This document shows positions 5,233 to 5,236 of a stretch of 5,236 bases of DNA, one piece after another. The notes below the pieces were generated by a model, which was not told the DNA's origin, searched no databases, and worked only from the letters and a program-made list of their open reading frames with translations. The stretch is from JBDLRH01 sp039800165 (GTDB lineage: Bacteria > Pseudomonadota > Gammaproteobacteria > Burkholderiales > Burkholderiaceae_C). The translations under genes were made by a program, and so were the position numbers. The stretch spans positions 1 to 5,236 of the forward strand of contig JBDLRH010000022.1 in assembly GCA_039800165.1 (NCBI GenBank), given 5' to 3'. How positions within the stretch are numbered: position 1 is the stretch's first letter; each line of letters opens with the position of its first letter.

Positions 5233-5236
5233 TTAG
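5233..5236. repeat. Right flank of IS, target-site-duplication-like TTAG
   Basis: The last four bases of the window fit the YTAR target consensus of IS5-group elements and match the left flank TTAT at three of four positions. Nothing lies beyond, so the interrupted sequence on this side cannot be seen. Confidence 0.4.

Noticed and set aside
1..5236. CRISPR array, tRNA, rRNA, toxin-antitoxin pair, phage or defence genes
   Set aside because: I looked for regularly spaced repeats, tRNA-like folds and known domain motifs in both strands and saw none.

Overview
The window is GC-rich DNA of about two-thirds G+C with tightly packed genes. Gene content suggests a betaproteobacterium of the order Burkholderiales: a YegD-type Hsp70 paired with a small acidic/helical partner, a Tat-exported Acg-like nitroreductase-fold protein, and an IS5-group insertion sequence. 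The taxonomic call is an inference from gene content and composition, since no rRNA or housekeeping marker is present.

Layout. (1) Positions 2-1677, plus strand: the C-terminal ~420 residues of an Hsp70-family ATPase without a substrate-binding domain (its N-terminus lies left of the window). It is followed, with a 4-base ATGA overlap, by a small partner protein. (2) Positions 1672-3876, minus strand: a compact three-gene transcription unit, read right to left. It encodes a six-helix membrane protein, a Tat-signal/lipobox flavoprotein of the nitroreductase superfamily (Acg-like), and a 69-residue two-helix membrane protein. The first two genes are 2 bp apart; the third follows after 61 bp and appears to start at TTG behind a good Shine-Dalgarno. 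The two gene groups converge, and their stop codons lie inside one imperfect 26-bp palindrome at 1662-1687. (3) Positions 3877-4047: the upstream region of the minus-strand unit, whose distal part is clearly more AT-rich than the rest and carries a 7-bp direct repeat. (4) Positions 4048-5232: a complete 1185-bp IS5-group element with 16-bp imperfect terminal inverted repeats, an intact DDE transposase and a structured 3' non-coding segment. The window ends four bases after the right repeat.

How they may work together. The Hsp70 and its overlapping partner are probably co-translated and act together. The minus-strand unit would place a flavoprotein on the outer face of the cytoplasmic membrane next to two small membrane proteins, which suggests, but does not prove, an envelope redox or stress function. 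The IS sits 171 bp upstream of that unit's first start codon, pointing away from it, so it may have displaced or changed the unit's promoter. I found no CRISPR array, tRNA, rRNA or phage gene. The nearest thing to an undescribed system is the three-gene membrane flavoprotein unit.
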